64,000 nucleotides of DNA from an uncultured Anderseniella sp. (GCA_947488295.1 CANKYU010000006.1:1-64000), one strand, 5' to 3'; positions 29,401 to 37,585 are shown, numbered from the stretch's first letter. Made by a program: numbers and translations. The notes: a model not told the origin generated them from the sequence alone.

Positions 29401-29714
29401 CTCCATCCTCCGATACCGTTGCTATGGGCAGATATGTTTGGTGCGCGGAATGTACCGATGGCACTGCGCATCTCAAGCCCGCCCGACAACAGCCCGGAAT
29501 CTCCGGGCGACGCATGGCAGGCGGCACACCCGGCCGCATTGAACATGTACTCGCCATTGGCCGTGTTCGCCTTGTAGTCTGCAAACGCGGTGCCTTCAAA
29601 TTCCGCCGGCGAAGCTGTGGCCGGAATGGCCCAGCAGGTAACTATGAACAGCAGTGCCAATGCGGATCTTGCGATTGAAACTGAATTGTTGTCGTGCCCA
29701 TAGCCTAAAATCAT
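26493..29714 (-). CDS. Four-heme c-type cytochrome with C-terminal DUF4384-like domain
   Basis: The 1,073-residue protein has a signal peptide (about 15-36) and four CxxCH heme sites: residues 63-67 (CAACH), 207-211 (CAQCH), 340-344 (CRSCH) and 726-730 (CFDCH). The first two sit in a diheme module like the cytochrome subunits of alcohol or gluconate dehydrogenases. The third is a single-heme domain, and the fourth lies late in a region of about 300 residues that I do not recognise. Residues about 955-1045 resemble DUF4384, which in other bacteria is often fused to caspase domains. GAGG precedes the ATG at 29714. It follows the ferric-reductase-like gene by 52 bases, suggesting shared electron flow. 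Confidence 0.8.
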   Translation of the reverse strand: MILGYGHDNNSVSIARSALALLFIVTCWAIPATASPAEFEGTAFADYKANTANGEYMFNAAGCAACHASPGDSGLLSGGLEMRSAIGTFRAPNISAHSNGIGGWSNSDFLNAVMIGVKPDGTGLYPVMPYTAYAGMKPEDVLDIKAYIETLPQSDAKSGDHEISFPFNQQFAVSLWKRANFSTRPFQPTEQSQLERGRYLVENVAGCAQCHTGRTITFGLDAEKPYAGEKGLTGDYAPAIDQARLASLPSPETFVEGVLVNGTKLNGSPIAANSMKKISQGTAKLSEEDRLAIYAFLANKEIKPEPQIAAASCSADAAVPTVSGAADLTAAADEYVGKYCRSCHGPGESAQGSFPAGDMASIAANPAFVTPGDAARSRLYTSISSGRMPLGKRPTASETEQLAAWITSLTAAKPATASAPAAPARQRPIVSYTSEVEAAVRDITAVHELDRQHVRYFSYRSQYNAVMGCETDDEFAKRMKYYQAGFRKLLNSLSYGPTLVIPTPVSNTRGTLVRVDLRDLKWTAADWDRMIAHYFYGISEKDNPSLETLVRGTGTVLPVIRTDWFMSNASKPPLYNEFLRLPDNILTLEKDVLRVDLAANIRNLDVVRAGFGQGASGVSDHNRMLERHDLRQGGYYWVSYDFAGDVNRQNLKRFPHGPENIGQLPAELTPFEHDGGEMIFSLPNGMQGYYLSTNKGDRLNVGPTAIVSFRSRPIGKGIEVTNGRSCFDCHADGIIPKRDEIRSHIETSTLFSLDQRDVLLKMYLPQDQLDKVYQKDLAQFVAALDRIGAAEKSENGTLRSLAVPGKAAGTELITYYADLYEENMDLAAVAAEFDFTPQQFEDASKRLRADTVAIALDWITRLKAGVDIPRHEVEREFAKMVEPMTGRRPLNNTATAASAEKPTTPAKPAAAEQPAEAQVTTVAATQDFADDRVKLAIKVASSYVKVGDQLKFSISTNKDCELQVLYVESDGNVEVFPQSFVGDAVLRAGEQRTIPPAAVGDVVFDAAAPNETLIAFCKAGGLGNDRITADAAKKLAQNASQPLTRGITFKLAEKGKTNAGKSAVQVVAFEVQK

Positions 29715-29766
29715 GTGCTTCCTCAAAACGCCGATGTTGCTGAAGACAAGTGTGTTGCAACTTGCC

Positions 29767-31035
29767 TTAACGGAATTCAAACCTTTCAAACTCAACTTTG
29801 GAAGGGGGGCTTCCGATTTTTTTTAATCCGGACTGTATGGCTGCGCGCAATGGAGCAGGCCCGCAAAACCAGAGTTCTGCACCTTTCGCGTCAAAAGGCA
29901 GCTGATCCACCAGTTTTTGCGCATCCAGCCGACCTTGCGACGAAGCATGCAGGGACCAGGAAAACCCGGGCACTCTTGCCGCGGTGTCTGACAATGTGTC
30001 GGTACCGATCGCTTCTCCGGCCTCTTTTACGCAATAAACCAGATGGATGAGTTTTTCCTCCGATGACGTCATTGCCGCAGACATTGCCAGGAATGGTGTT
30101 ATGCCGATGCCGCCGGCGAGCCATACCTGCTTGTCGGATCCCCGGGCATAATTGAAGTGGCCATAGCCGCCCTCGATGGTCAGCCTGTCTCCCGGCTTCA
30201 GTTCTTCACGCAGTTTGCTGGTGAAATCTCCCAGCGGCTTGATTGCAAAACCGACCGATCCGTCGTCGCCGATTCTGGCTATTGTAAACGGGTGCGGTTC
30301 GCGCAGGCCTTTCTTCTGTGCTTTCAGAAAAGCGAATTGTCCCGGTTTGGCTTTCACAGCTCGCCCTGTCGGCGTGGCCATGACCAGTGTGGCGCCATCG
30401 ACGGCGGTCACGCCAGCCACCTGATAGGCACGGCGCCGCAAAGGTGCCAGCACTTGTGTATAGACATAGCTTGCCACGCCGACGGCGGCGCACAGGTTCA
30501 GATAAACCGCCAGCATCGCGGTTGAATCGAACGGGCGCTTGATGAAATTCAGGTGTATGGCGACAAGCACGAATGCCAGTCCCATAAACCGATGTGTGAA
30601 GCGCCATACCTGGTACGGCAATTCCACCCGCGTTTTGGGAATTCGGCCAACCAGGCTGATCGCCATCAGCGTTATCAGCGTGTAGAAGGCAAATTCACCG
30701 ACATCACCCGCCAGTTTGTTGAGCTGACTGGTCAGGGCCAGGCCCTTGAAATTCGGGGTCACGAAATAGTGCGCCAGAATAAGGACAAAAATGCTGATGC
30801 CGAGTTTCCTGTGCGCGGCGTAAACCCGGTCCAGACCACCGAACATGTACTCGACCGGTCGAATTCTGGTTGCCAGCAGTTGCGACATGGCCATGCCGGC
30901 AAACGCCGCCGATGAGCAGGCGATGGAGAAGGTTGTTTCAACGCCGGTGTGGCTGGCAGCCGGGATTGCAAGTATCGCGGCGGTGAGACATGCCAGAAAT
31001 ATCAGCCAGGAACCCATTGAGGGCATGCGCGCCAT
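29767..31035 (-). CDS. Ferric-reductase-like transmembrane flavocytochrome
   Basis: This 422-residue protein has about six membrane helices in its first 210 residues, with paired histidines in AHRKLGI, LILAHYF, FTHRFMG and AIHLNF suited to bind two b hemes. A cytoplasmic FAD/NAD(P)H reductase part follows: EPHPFTIA for FAD, GGYGHFNY, GGIGITPFLAMS for the nicotinamide nucleotide, and WFCGPAPLR near the end. It would move electrons from NAD(P)H across the inner membrane. The cytochrome encoded 52 bases downstream is a plausible acceptor. The ATG at 31035 is preferred over a TTG at 31065. The start lies 127 bases from the divergent caspase start. Confidence 0.85.
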   Translation of the reverse strand: MARMPSMGSWLIFLACLTAAILAIPAASHTGVETTFSIACSSAAFAGMAMSQLLATRIRPVEYMFGGLDRVYAAHRKLGISIFVLILAHYFVTPNFKGLALTSQLNKLAGDVGEFAFYTLITLMAISLVGRIPKTRVELPYQVWRFTHRFMGLAFVLVAIHLNFIKRPFDSTAMLAVYLNLCAAVGVASYVYTQVLAPLRRRAYQVAGVTAVDGATLVMATPTGRAVKAKPGQFAFLKAQKKGLREPHPFTIARIGDDGSVGFAIKPLGDFTSKLREELKPGDRLTIEGGYGHFNYARGSDKQVWLAGGIGITPFLAMSAAMTSSEEKLIHLVYCVKEAGEAIGTDTLSDTAARVPGFSWSLHASSQGRLDAQKLVDQLPFDAKGAELWFCGPAPLRAAIQSGLKKIGSPPSKVEFERFEFR

Positions 31036-31162
31036 CCCATTGATTTTTGACCTACAGTAATTCAATCTTGTTCGCCTGCAAGCTCCGAATTGGTCAGTGT
31101 TGATCGTGTTCGGACTGCGGGGAGTTCAGACTGGTGTTCATGTCAGGTGACGGCGAGTGTTT

Positions 31163-33031
31163 ATGAATAGTCTTGTTTATGCGTATCCGTTGAGATTGAT
31201 GAAATCGATTGTCGCGTTGATGGTCTTGGCGGCCATCGTATTGGTCGGTTCCGACCAGGCGCGCGCCCAGTCTCCACTAAGCCTGGATAGCAATCACGCC
31301 TGGCTGGTCATAGCAAGCCATGCATCCCGCGATGCTTCAGTTGACCTTGCGCGCCGGTACGCGTCGCGCTTCCCGACCGCCGCAGTTCTCAGATCGAGTA
31401 ACGGAAACTATGCGGTTGTGCTTGGATGGGCTTCAAAAAACCGGCTGCGGCAGTTTAAATCCCGGTTGGTCGATGAACGCACAATTCCTCATGACAGTTA
31501 CCTGAGCGGGGGCACGCGCTTCCTTTCTGCCGTGTGGCCGTCACGGGTGGCCTCAATATATCCTGAATCCGCCCAGCCCGGTGCCATGCGATTGGCCTGG
31601 AATGCACAACAGCCCGCTCCGGCGCAATCGCGATCAATCGGGCGGGTTACCGGTCTTGACCCGACCGGGGACAACTTTCTGTCGCTCAGAACCGGGCCCG
31701 GATCGCGGTTTTCAGAGTTGGACCGGCTGTCGCAGAACGAACTTGTGTCGATCGTCGGACGGTCGGGCAAATGGTTCAAGGTTGTAACGCCGGCCGGTAC
31801 GACAGGGTGGGTGTTCGGCAGATATATCACGGTCGGTTCCAAGCCTGTTAAACCCAGCCCGGAGAAAATCGTCACGAAATCCGATGTCGATCGCTTTGTG
31901 CGGAAATTCAATCGGCTGTCGCAGGTCGATACATCGAAGCTTCGCAATCTATACGCCTCGAAGGTCCAGTGGTATGACAAGGGCTACAAGTCTGTCGCCG
32001 AGATTGTCGAGGAGAAGAACAACCTCTTCGATAAATGGCCGACCCGGGAAAACACCATCAGAAAGCTGGAGATTTCGCCGCTTGGATCCAATCGCTTTCT
32101 TGTCAACTACACGATCAGGTTTGACCTTGCGAACGCTGATGCCAGGCGCTGCGGACATTGGGATGTCGAGCTGCTTGTGGCCAAATACAGAAACGGTCCA
32201 TTGCGTATTGAAAGAGAAGACGGACGCGATCTCCATCGGGACTGTACACCTGCCAAAGTGGTGGCGCCGAGCCCGGACACGCAACTGGAGGTTCCCGATC
32301 CGGGCCTGACTTCCAGCCCGCAAACCAAGGTTGCCCTGGTCATCGGCAACGGCCGTTACTCAAACGCGCCGGAACTGGAAAATCCGTCAAACGATGCCTC
32401 GGCAATGGCGCGGGTTCTGCAGGGCATGGGCTTTACCGTGATCCAGGGCGTGGACCTGAAAAGACCTGGCATGGAGAACAAGATCGCAGATTTTGCCCGC
32501 GCTGCCGCGACTGCGGACGTGTCTTTGTTCTTCTATGCCGGCCACGGCATTCAGGTATCGGGACGCAATTATCTTGTGCCGGTTGAGGCAACGGTCAAGG
32601 ACCGGACATCGCTGGCATTCGAGTTGATCGATGTCCAGAAGGTGACGCAGTTTATGGGGGGCAACGGCAAGACCTCGATCATTCTGCTCGACGCATGCCG
32701 CGACAATCCGTTGACGCGATCCCTGGCCCGCAGCCTTGGGTCATCCCGGTCTTCCACTGTGGGGCAGGGGCTGGCGCCGATCCGCGCCGAGCATGGCGGC
32801 ATGTTGATCGGCTTTGCCACTGCGCCCGGCGACGTCGCGGCCGATGGTGACGGAATGGCGAATTCTCCGTTTACAACCGCTTTGTTGAAGCACCTGCCGA
32901 CCCCGGGCCTGGAGATCGAACTTGCGATGAAGAAGGTCAAGGCTGAAGTGCTGAAGTTGACCGCCAACAAGCAGCGGCCGTGGCACAATTCAGACCTCGC
33001 GCGCGAGATCTATCTGGTTTCCAAGGAATGA
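31163..33031 (+). CDS. Secreted multidomain caspase-like (C14) protein with SPOR-like and SH3 domains
   Basis: The 622-residue protein has a signal peptide (about 1-36, ending ARA-QS). A SPOR-like segment (about 45-130) contains WLVIASHASRDASVD. An SH3b domain (about 165-225) contains LSLRTGPGSRFSELD and TTGWVFGRYI. An NTF2/SnoaL-like region (about 240-370) precedes the C-terminal caspase domain (about 390-622). Catalytic His461 (FYAGHGIQ) and Cys512 (LLDACRDNPL) are intact. SPOR and SH3b modules bind peptidoglycan in other proteins, so envelope localisation is likely. Domain order is reversed relative to the other three caspases, whose accessory modules are C-terminal. It starts divergently from the ferric-reductase-like gene. 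Confidence 0.85.
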   Translation: MNSLVYAYPLRLMKSIVALMVLAAIVLVGSDQARAQSPLSLDSNHAWLVIASHASRDASVDLARRYASRFPTAAVLRSSNGNYAVVLGWASKNRLRQFKSRLVDERTIPHDSYLSGGTRFLSAVWPSRVASIYPESAQPGAMRLAWNAQQPAPAQSRSIGRVTGLDPTGDNFLSLRTGPGSRFSELDRLSQNELVSIVGRSGKWFKVVTPAGTTGWVFGRYITVGSKPVKPSPEKIVTKSDVDRFVRKFNRLSQVDTSKLRNLYASKVQWYDKGYKSVAEIVEEKNNLFDKWPTRENTIRKLEISPLGSNRFLVNYTIRFDLANADARRCGHWDVELLVAKYRNGPLRIEREDGRDLHRDCTPAKVVAPSPDTQLEVPDPGLTSSPQTKVALVIGNGRYSNAPELENPSNDASAMARVLQGMGFTVIQGVDLKRPGMENKIADFARAAATADVSLFFYAGHGIQVSGRNYLVPVEATVKDRTSLAFELIDVQKVTQFMGGNGKTSIILLDACRDNPLTRSLARSLGSSRSSTVGQGLAPIRAEHGGMLIGFATAPGDVAADGDGMANSPFTTALLKHLPTPGLEIELAMKKVKAEVLKLTANKQRPWHNSDLAREIYLVSKE

Positions 33032-33117
33032 CACGCCTTGCAGGTGTCTGTTGGAAACCGGCTGTGCTGTTGATTAAAGCCCGCCAACGTTGCCTTAACG
33101 GAAATCCGTGACTAGAC

Positions 33118-33138
33118 TTCCGGCGGATCAAACCGGAA
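33118..33138 (+). promoter_or_regulatory. Inverted repeat upstream of the OmpA-family gene
   Basis: TTCCGG at 33118-33123 and CCGGAA at 33133-33138 form a perfect six-base inverted repeat separated by nine bases, ending 16 bases before the ATG at 33155. It could be an operator or an mRNA hairpin next to the GAGGTGA ribosome-binding sequence. No matching copy was seen at the other genes of the locus. Confidence 0.3.
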
Positions 33139-33154
33139 TACGAGGTGACACACG

Positions 33155-33763
33155 ATGAGGTTGAGGTGGTTATTCAGCTGCGCACTTGCAGTTGTTGTTG
33201 TGGGCGGGCCTGCAGCAATTGCCCAGGACACCGTCAACAGCAATTCAATCGTTGATGCACTGAAGCCCAAAAAGAAGGCGCTGACACGAAGCCTCACGGC
33301 ACCACCCAGTGGCATCAAACGCGCCGACCGCCAGTTCATCAACGGATTGCGGGGCAGCACACGCGGGATCAGGTTTGAAGAGCGCAAACAACTCGCCACC
33401 ATCGTCAAGGACTATGAACTTGCCTCGATCGATCTTGAGATCAACTTTGACTATGATTCCGACAGGATTTCCGCCAGGGCCAAACCGGCGCTGGTTCAAC
33501 TTGGTATCGCCTTGCGTGATGATGGCTTCAAGGATGCCGTTTTCCTGGTCAGCGGGCACACGGATGCCAGCGGCACCGACGCCTACAATCTCGACTTGTC
33601 GGAACGCCGCGCCCGCTCGATTGTCGGGTTTCTGGAAAGTACTTTCAGCATCGAGAAGTCGCAGCTGATTGCGGTGGGGTACGGAGAGGAACAGCTCAAA
33701 AAGCCTGATCAGCCCGAGGCGGCAGAAAACCGGCGCGTCACCATCGTCAACATGACCAAGTGA
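33155..33763 (+). CDS. OmpA-family peptidoglycan-anchoring protein
   Basis: The 202-residue product has a signal peptide (about 1-23, ending AIA-QD), a basic linker, and an OmpA C-terminal domain (about 95-200). INFDYDSDRIS, SGHTDASGTDAYNLDLSERRA and the terminal NRRVTIV are diagnostic of this peptidoglycan-binding fold. It lacks a beta-barrel, so it is periplasmic or lipid-independent rather than a porin. It lies between two caspase genes on the same strand, 123 bases after the first, and fits the wall-binding theme of the neighbouring proteins. Confidence 0.88.
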   Translation: MRLRWLFSCALAVVVVGGPAAIAQDTVNSNSIVDALKPKKKALTRSLTAPPSGIKRADRQFINGLRGSTRGIRFEERKQLATIVKDYELASIDLEINFDYDSDRISARAKPALVQLGIALRDDGFKDAVFLVSGHTDASGTDAYNLDLSERRARSIVGFLESTFSIEKSQLIAVGYGEEQLKKPDQPEAAENRRVTIVNMTK

Positions 33764-34011
33764 CCATGAGAACCGAGACCGTGATCAGACTCTGGCGCAT
33801 ATTGCCCGTTGCAGTCCTGTTCGTGAGCGGATCGGTTTGAACTGGCTGCCGCAACGCGGCGCAGGTCTGGCATTGCGAGCCGATGGCCCGGCTATCAGGG
33901 TTCAAACCGGACTGCCAACCATCTGTCATTTTGCACAGGGGTGGATTTGCAGGAGCATTTGAGTTTACCCTGCGGAGGGTTGAGATTTTTGATTTGTTGG
34001 ATATTGCTACG
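33764..34011. other. Intergenic region before the third caspase gene
   Basis: No gene is supported in these 248 bases. A short hairpin, ACCCT at 33967-33971 and AGGGT at 33976-33980 with a four-base loop, lies 31 bases before the next start. It is similar in position and pyrimidine/purine polarity to the hairpin at 21637-21662. The coding frame of the next gene is open far upstream, but the only start followed by a signal peptide is ATG 34012. Confidence 0.35.
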
Positions 34012-35565
34012 ATGAGCTTTCCATCTACGCATCGTTTTTTGCTGTTTTTGCTTGTTCTTGTTGTAAGCGTTGCTCCCGCTTTTGCGGAAAGCAGGGTGGC
34101 GCTGGTGATCGGCAACAGTGCCTACAAGCACGTTGCGGAGTTGCCCAACCCCAGAAATGATTCTGCGAAGATCACGGAAAAGCTGCAGGGCCTCGGGTTC
34201 GACGTCACGCGGGCCGATGACCTGGGCTATGATGGCATCCGGCGGACACTGAGGGATTTCTCCAGGCGCGCGACGGGTGCCGACATGGCGATAGTGTTCT
34301 TTGCCGGTCACGGCATGGAGGTCAACAAGAGCAATTATCTGATCCCGACCGATGCGAGGCTGGAGACCGACAGGGAAATTTCCTACGAGGCTGTGCCGCT
34401 TGAACTCGTGACGGAATCCGTCAGCGGAGCAAAGGCCCTGCGGCTGGTGATGCTGGATGCATGCCGCAACAATCCGTTTGCGAGCAAGATGAAGATAACT
34501 TCGCCATCACGGTCTCTGGGCCGGGGGCTGTCGCGGATCGAACCAACCGCGGGCACCCTTGTGAGCTACGCGGCCAAGGAGGGCACAACCGCTGATGATG
34601 GAAGCGGCCAGCACAGCCCGTATACCAAGGCTTTGCTCAAGCATCTGGATGAACCGGGGCTTGAGATCAACTTCCTGTTCCGGAAGGTGCGTGACAGCGT
34701 GCTGCAGGAAACCAGTGGTAAGCAGGAGCCGTTTACATATGGCTCGTTGCCGGGCAGCCGCCTGTATCTTAGAGCGGCGCTGCCAAAATCTGCCCAGACC
34801 GCGTCCAAGCAACCCGGCCTGCAGCTCTCGGAGGCAGCGCAGATCTGGGCAGTGACACAGAACAGCAAGAGCATTCTGGTTCTTGAAGCGTTTCGCAAGG
34901 CATATGAGGGAACACCCTATTCCGCTCTGGCGAAGGCGCGCATTTCCGAGTTGAATGACATCGCAAAGCGGAAGGGTTCATCGCAACCGGCAAAACCGGA
35001 AACGGCGTCCGGTCAGTCTGCGCGGGAGAACAGTCCTGATACGAGCAACCAGGTTGCCAGTATCGCACCCGAGCCTGAACCGGAGAGCGCAGGCAGGTTT
35101 GCATCCGACAGGGAACTGGTGCGCGCCATTCAAACGGCACTGAACCATCATCGCTGCAATGCCGGTCGCGTGGATGGAGCCTGGGGCAGGAAAGGCGTTG
35201 CTGCGGCGTCGCGGTTTTCCCGGTTCGCCAATCTGTCGCTTGGCAGTACCCCGTCCGAAGAGATGTTCGACAAGATCGATCAGACCGGCGGCAAGGTTTG
35301 CCCGCTCGCCTGCGGAGCCAGGTTCAACGCCCGTGGCGGCAAGTGTGTCTTGAAGACATGCGGCAAGGGCAAGCGTCTGTCGCGCAACGGCAGTTGCCTG
35401 ACGATAGCGAAGAAAAGACCGCCAAAACCACGCGCTGAAAACAGAGCCCGCGCGACAAGAACCGAACCTCGTTCCGCCCCAACATCCAGAGGCCGGAAAC
35501 CAGGCAGAGCAGGGGACGGGGAGTGGATCGGCTGCGGGGGCTCAAAGTTGTTTGACCCCTGCTAG
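34012..35565 (+). CDS. Secreted caspase-like (C14) protein with cysteine-rich wall-binding-like C-terminus
   Basis: The 517-residue protein has a signal peptide (about 1-23, ending AFA-ES), a caspase domain (about 25-250) with intact His100 (FFAGHGME) and Cys151 (MLDACRNNPF), and a helical linker (about 275-320). A C-terminal segment (about 365-425) resembles a peptidoglycan-binding module but contains a cysteine (NHHRCNAGRVDG). The following tail has six regularly spaced cysteines (CPLACGAR, CVLKTC, GSC) and ends in a basic stretch. The next gene has the same architecture, so the two are tandem paralogues. The start is set by the signal peptide. Confidence 0.87.
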   Translation: MSFPSTHRFLLFLLVLVVSVAPAFAESRVALVIGNSAYKHVAELPNPRNDSAKITEKLQGLGFDVTRADDLGYDGIRRTLRDFSRRATGADMAIVFFAGHGMEVNKSNYLIPTDARLETDREISYEAVPLELVTESVSGAKALRLVMLDACRNNPFASKMKITSPSRSLGRGLSRIEPTAGTLVSYAAKEGTTADDGSGQHSPYTKALLKHLDEPGLEINFLFRKVRDSVLQETSGKQEPFTYGSLPGSRLYLRAALPKSAQTASKQPGLQLSEAAQIWAVTQNSKSILVLEAFRKAYEGTPYSALAKARISELNDIAKRKGSSQPAKPETASGQSARENSPDTSNQVASIAPEPEPESAGRFASDRELVRAIQTALNHHRCNAGRVDGAWGRKGVAAASRFSRFANLSLGSTPSEEMFDKIDQTGGKVCPLACGARFNARGGKCVLKTCGKGKRLSRNGSCLTIAKKRPPKPRAENRARATRTEPRSAPTSRGRKPGRAGDGEWIGCGGSKLFDPC

Positions 35566-35658
35566 GCCGATTGGATCGGGGCATTAACGTCGCCAAGTTT
35601 TGGGATTGATAAACACATTTTCAAGAGTCGGTGCATTTTCAGGGGGCGAACGGCCAAA

Positions 35659-37260
35659 TTGAAGAAAATATTTGTCGTAATTCTACTGACCTTATCCGCA
35701 TTACTTATCCCGAATTGGGTGCTGGCCCAGGATCGCCAGGACGGCCAGAAACGTGTCGCGTTGGTTATCGGCAACTCGGGCTACAAATCGGTTTCCGCCC
35801 TTCAAAATCCAGCTAACGACTCTGCTGACATTGCACTCGCTTTGGAAGCGCTTTCCTTCGAAGTAGAACGCGCATCTGATCTCACTTTTGACGAAATGAG
35901 ACAGTCTTTGCGCGCCTTCAGCAAGAAAGCGGCGAATTCTGATGTTGCATTGGTTTTCTATGCGGGACACGGCATTGAGGTTGATGGTCAGAATTATCTT
36001 ATTCCGGTAGACGCACAGTTGGAGCGGGCCGATGATGTTGATTTCGAGGCGTTGCCGCTCAACCTTGTGATGGGAGCCCTCAATGGTGCCAGAAAACTAA
36101 AACTGGTTCTACTTGATGCTTGTCGCAACAATCCGTTTCTTGCTGGAATGAAAACTGCTGGCGGTCAACGCGCCATAGGTCGAGGTTTAGCGCGCGTTGA
36201 GCCAGCGGTTGGTACGTTGGTTGGTTTTGCCGCCAAGGAAGGGACAACGGCTTCGGATGGCGAAGGCCGAAACAGTCCCTACACCAAGGCGCTGCTGGAG
36301 CATCTAAACAAACCCGGCCTTGAGATCAATCTGCTTTTCCGCAAGGTTCGCGATAGTGTGTTGGCTCAGACTCGAGGACAGCAGGAACCCTTCACTTATG
36401 GCTCACTTCCTGGACAACAGCTTTATCTGACAGCCTTCAAGCAACCAACCAAACAGTCTGCAGCAGTGGCAGCGCCCTCCAGCGTGAAGTTGTCCGAGGC
36501 TGGTCAGGTCTGGATCGCTACGCAAGCTACGAGCAGCGTCGCCGTTCTATTGGCCTTCGAGAAGAACTATTCAGGCACTCCGTATGCGGCATTGGCGAAG
36601 GCGCGGATTGCAGAACTTAAGGCTGCAAAAGTGAAGTCTGAGACAACGAATTCTCCGCCTCAGGCTGCTAACCCTCTAGTCAGCACCCTCGAGCCGGAAA
36701 CCAAAAAAGCGGCAGAAGTTGGAAAACGGTTAGCTGAAGTCGATCCCAACACTCAACAATCCATCGCAAAGCCACCGCGGTTTGCTAGTGAGGCGGCATT
36801 GGTCCGCGCCATTCAGAAAGCTCTGAATAAGCACGGATGTGACGCTGGGAAAGTTGATGGAAAATGGGGCAAGAAGGGCATCGGTGCGGCCAAGCGCTTT
36901 TCTCGATATGCCAATCTTGGCATTAGCGCAGATCCCAGCGAAAACCTACTGGACATCATAGATGGTAGGTCAGGCAAGGTGTGCCCATTGGTTTGCAATG
37001 TCCGTTTCCATGTCAAAAATAATCGGTGTGTGCTGAAGACTTGCAGAAAGGGCGAAAAACTGAATCGTCAGGGGAAATGTCGAAAGTTTGAAGATACGAA
37101 AAAGACAGTGCGCAAGAAGCGTACGCTTGCGGCAGGAAAATGGTATTTCAAGAAACCTAATTTGCCCTGCCCAACCGGGCATCATTTAGGCTTCTGTGAC
37201 GGCAGTGATTTTGCGTGGCGATGTGTGCCGACAAGTAAGCCGAAAGAGAGCTGTGAGTGA
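35659..37260 (+). CDS. Secreted caspase-like (C14) protein, tandem paralogue, TTG start
   Basis: The 533-residue product has the same layout as the preceding caspase: signal peptide (about 1-24, MKKIFVVILL, ending VLA-QD), a caspase domain with His104 (FYAGHGIE) and Cys155 (LLDACRNNPF), a helical linker, a Cys-containing wall-binding-like segment (NKHGCDAGKVDG) and a cysteine-rich tail about 40 residues longer. The only start that keeps the MKK signal peptide is a TTG, with a G-rich sequence about 12 bases upstream, so translation may be weak. Codon choice is visibly less GC-rich than in the neighbouring paralogue, and antisense open frames are nearly absent. This points to a different origin or age. 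Confidence 0.83.
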   Translation: MKKIFVVILLTLSALLIPNWVLAQDRQDGQKRVALVIGNSGYKSVSALQNPANDSADIALALEALSFEVERASDLTFDEMRQSLRAFSKKAANSDVALVFYAGHGIEVDGQNYLIPVDAQLERADDVDFEALPLNLVMGALNGARKLKLVLLDACRNNPFLAGMKTAGGQRAIGRGLARVEPAVGTLVGFAAKEGTTASDGEGRNSPYTKALLEHLNKPGLEINLLFRKVRDSVLAQTRGQQEPFTYGSLPGQQLYLTAFKQPTKQSAAVAAPSSVKLSEAGQVWIATQATSSVAVLLAFEKNYSGTPYAALAKARIAELKAAKVKSETTNSPPQAANPLVSTLEPETKKAAEVGKRLAEVDPNTQQSIAKPPRFASEAALVRAIQKALNKHGCDAGKVDGKWGKKGIGAAKRFSRYANLGISADPSENLLDIIDGRSGKVCPLVCNVRFHVKNNRCVLKTCRKGEKLNRQGKCRKFEDTKKTVRKKRTLAAGKWYFKKPNLPCPTGHHLGFCDGSDFAWRCVPTSKPKESCE

Positions 37261-37296
37261 TCAAGTTTAGGCATATTGTAGTTACTCGCTACATGA

Positions 37297-37539
37297 GCGC
37301 GGGCAGACGGCGTCATGATCACTTACTCCACCCAACCGGGAAAAGTCGCAGCGGACGGAGAAAACAGCCGAAACAGCCCTTTTACAGCGGCCTTGCTGAA
37401 ACATATCAAGACGCCTGATGTCGGGATCAGAAGAATGCTCGCACGTGTACGCGCAGACGTTCACGCCGCCACAGAGGGAGATCAGTTGCCGGAGACCTCG
37501 GACAGCATGATCGGCGAGTTTGTCTTCGCAGCGAAATAG
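37297..37539 (+). pseudogene. Remnant of a fifth caspase-like gene
   Basis: The frame between stop codons at 37294-37296 and 37537-37539 encodes about 80 residues matching the C-terminal part of a caspase domain: YSTQPGKVAADGENSRNSPFTAALLKHI and a closing IGEFVFAAK. These equal the ATAPGDVAADGDG...NSPFTTALLKHL part of the intact caspase at 31163-33031. The catalytic His and Cys regions and signal peptide are missing, and 37261-37296 carries stops. It is therefore a decayed copy rather than a small gene. Confidence 0.75.
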
Positions 37540-37585
37540 CCACGTCCACTCTGCATCAAACCTGGAAGAACACTTCAATGCCGGC

